Under the pieces are notes generated by a model. The model was not told the origin of the DNA, did no database searches, and worked only from the letters and a program-made list of their open reading frames with translations. This document shows, one piece after another, positions 63,796-64,000 of a stretch of DNA of 64,000 nucleotides. The stretch is from Planococcus glaciei (GTDB lineage Bacteria > Bacillota > Bacilli > Bacillales_A > Planococcaceae), in assembly GCF_900099655.1 (NCBI RefSeq), contig NZ_FNDC01000016.1, positions 23,902 through 87,901 on the forward strand, given 5' to 3'. The position numbers and the translations under genes were made by a program. The stretch's first letter is position 1. Every line of letters starts with the position of its first letter.

Positions 63796-64000
63796 ATGAA
63801 ATATGTAGAAGTTCGTAAGCTGCAGGCAGAAGGGTTCTCCATTAACTCGATTGCGAAGAAGCTGAACATGTCGAGGAATACCGTAAAAGAATATATCGGG
63901 ATGGCGCCGGAGGAGTTTGAAGACTTTCTTATTTCGTTGCGCAACCGGTCCAAGAAGCTGGATCCCTTTCGGGATCACATCCTCCAGTGGCTACATGAGC
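63796..64000 (+). CDS. istA: IS21-family transposase IstA, 5' end
   Basis: The first 68 codons are visible before the window ends. MKYVEVRKLQAEGFSINSIA and KKLNMSRNTVKEYIG form the N-terminal HTH of IstA. Start ATG 63796 follows TTGGAGTG; GTG 63784 overlaps that site. GC content rises again here, indicating a different origin from the surrounding AT-rich cargo. The IS left end is probably near 63640-63660 but its inverted repeat cannot be fixed without the right end. Confidence 0.85.
   Translation, partial: MKYVEVRKLQAEGFSINSIAKKLNMSRNTVKEYIGMAPEEFEDFLISLRNRSKKLDPFRDHILQWLHE

Larger units (their letters stand above)
51941..64000. mobile_element. Tn554-like element integrated in radC (right end not reached)
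   Basis: The left boundary is set by the loss of RadC homology after 51940 and by a drop in GC. The left end codes for a tyrosine recombinase, an HTH protein and a large zinc-ribbon recombinase-like protein, all reading inward, as tnpA-tnpB-tnpC do in Tn554. Tn554 and relatives are known to insert in radC just after the same HNH motif. Cargo follows: SIR2 and Ntn-hydrolase genes, a resolvase, a possible nuclease and an IS21-type gene. Whether all of this is one element or nested insertions cannot be settled here. Confidence 0.75.

Noticed and set aside
63742..63978. Minus-strand frames over the IstA start
   Set aside because: Antisense shadows of the IS21-type transposase.

Overview
The window is chromosomal DNA from a low-to-moderate GC Gram-positive of the Bacillales, most likely Planococcaceae (Planococcus/Planomicrobium type). 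This rests on gene content, Bacillus-like protein sequences and a gene order that follows the B. subtilis uvrC-lysC-sdh-murI-rph-tig-clpX-lon-hem-valS-folC-comC-maf-radC axis. The sporulation genes that interrupt this order in B. subtilis (gerE, gerM, spoVID, spoIIB) are missing, which fits a non-sporulating relative.

Layout. 1-9.8 kb: 3' end of uvrC, a lysine riboswitch with lysC, sdhCAB, a tandem intergenic repeat, a thioesterase, a MarR regulator, glutamate racemase, rph-rdgB and tRNA-Arg(UCU). 9.9-12.6 kb: a CxxC-20-CxxC membrane protein, a TetR regulator with a 26-bp operator, an Spx-like protein lacking the first cysteine of CXXC, and a TPR protein. 12.7-25.4 kb: trigger factor, clpX, lon-engB and the haem operon hemAXCDBL behind a perfect PerR box. 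25.8-35.8 kb: an AbrB-type permease, T-box(Val)-valS, then an accessory block (TetR plus paired SMR pump genes, a zinc alcohol dehydrogenase, two overlapping ATP-grasp ligases) separating valS from folC. 35.8-50.4 kb: a membrane diguanylate cyclase and a complete type IV pilus locus (three minor prepilins, PilB with an MshEN-type c-di-GMP binding N-terminus, PilT, PilC, a major pilin, PilM, PilN, PilO, PilD), including a VanW-like protein with four calcium-loop repeats. 50.8-51.9 kb: maf and a truncated radC.

From about 51.94 kb to the window end the base composition falls sharply and all genes are accessory. radC is cut straight after its HNH motif by an element resembling the Tn554 family, whose known target is also radC. 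It has a tyrosine recombinase, a small HTH protein and a large zinc-ribbon recombinase-like protein with degenerate catalytic residues. Its cargo is an apparent two-gene operon: a 1169-residue SIR2-domain protein and a 587-residue protein whose N-terminus reads as a proteasome/Anbu-type Ntn hydrolase (Thr exposed after Met removal, Asp17, and a candidate for Lys33). This pairing is the best candidate here for an undescribed, probably anti-phage, system. Further right are a serine resolvase, a 494-residue protein with a PD-(D/E)xK-like motif behind two strong palindromes, and the start of an IS21-type transposase. The right end of the element and the rest of radC lie outside the window.

Four intergenic regions carry arrays with 20-21 bp periodicity whose unit sequences differ. 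Three of them lie beside a hairpin with identical 9-nt arms, which known features do not explain.
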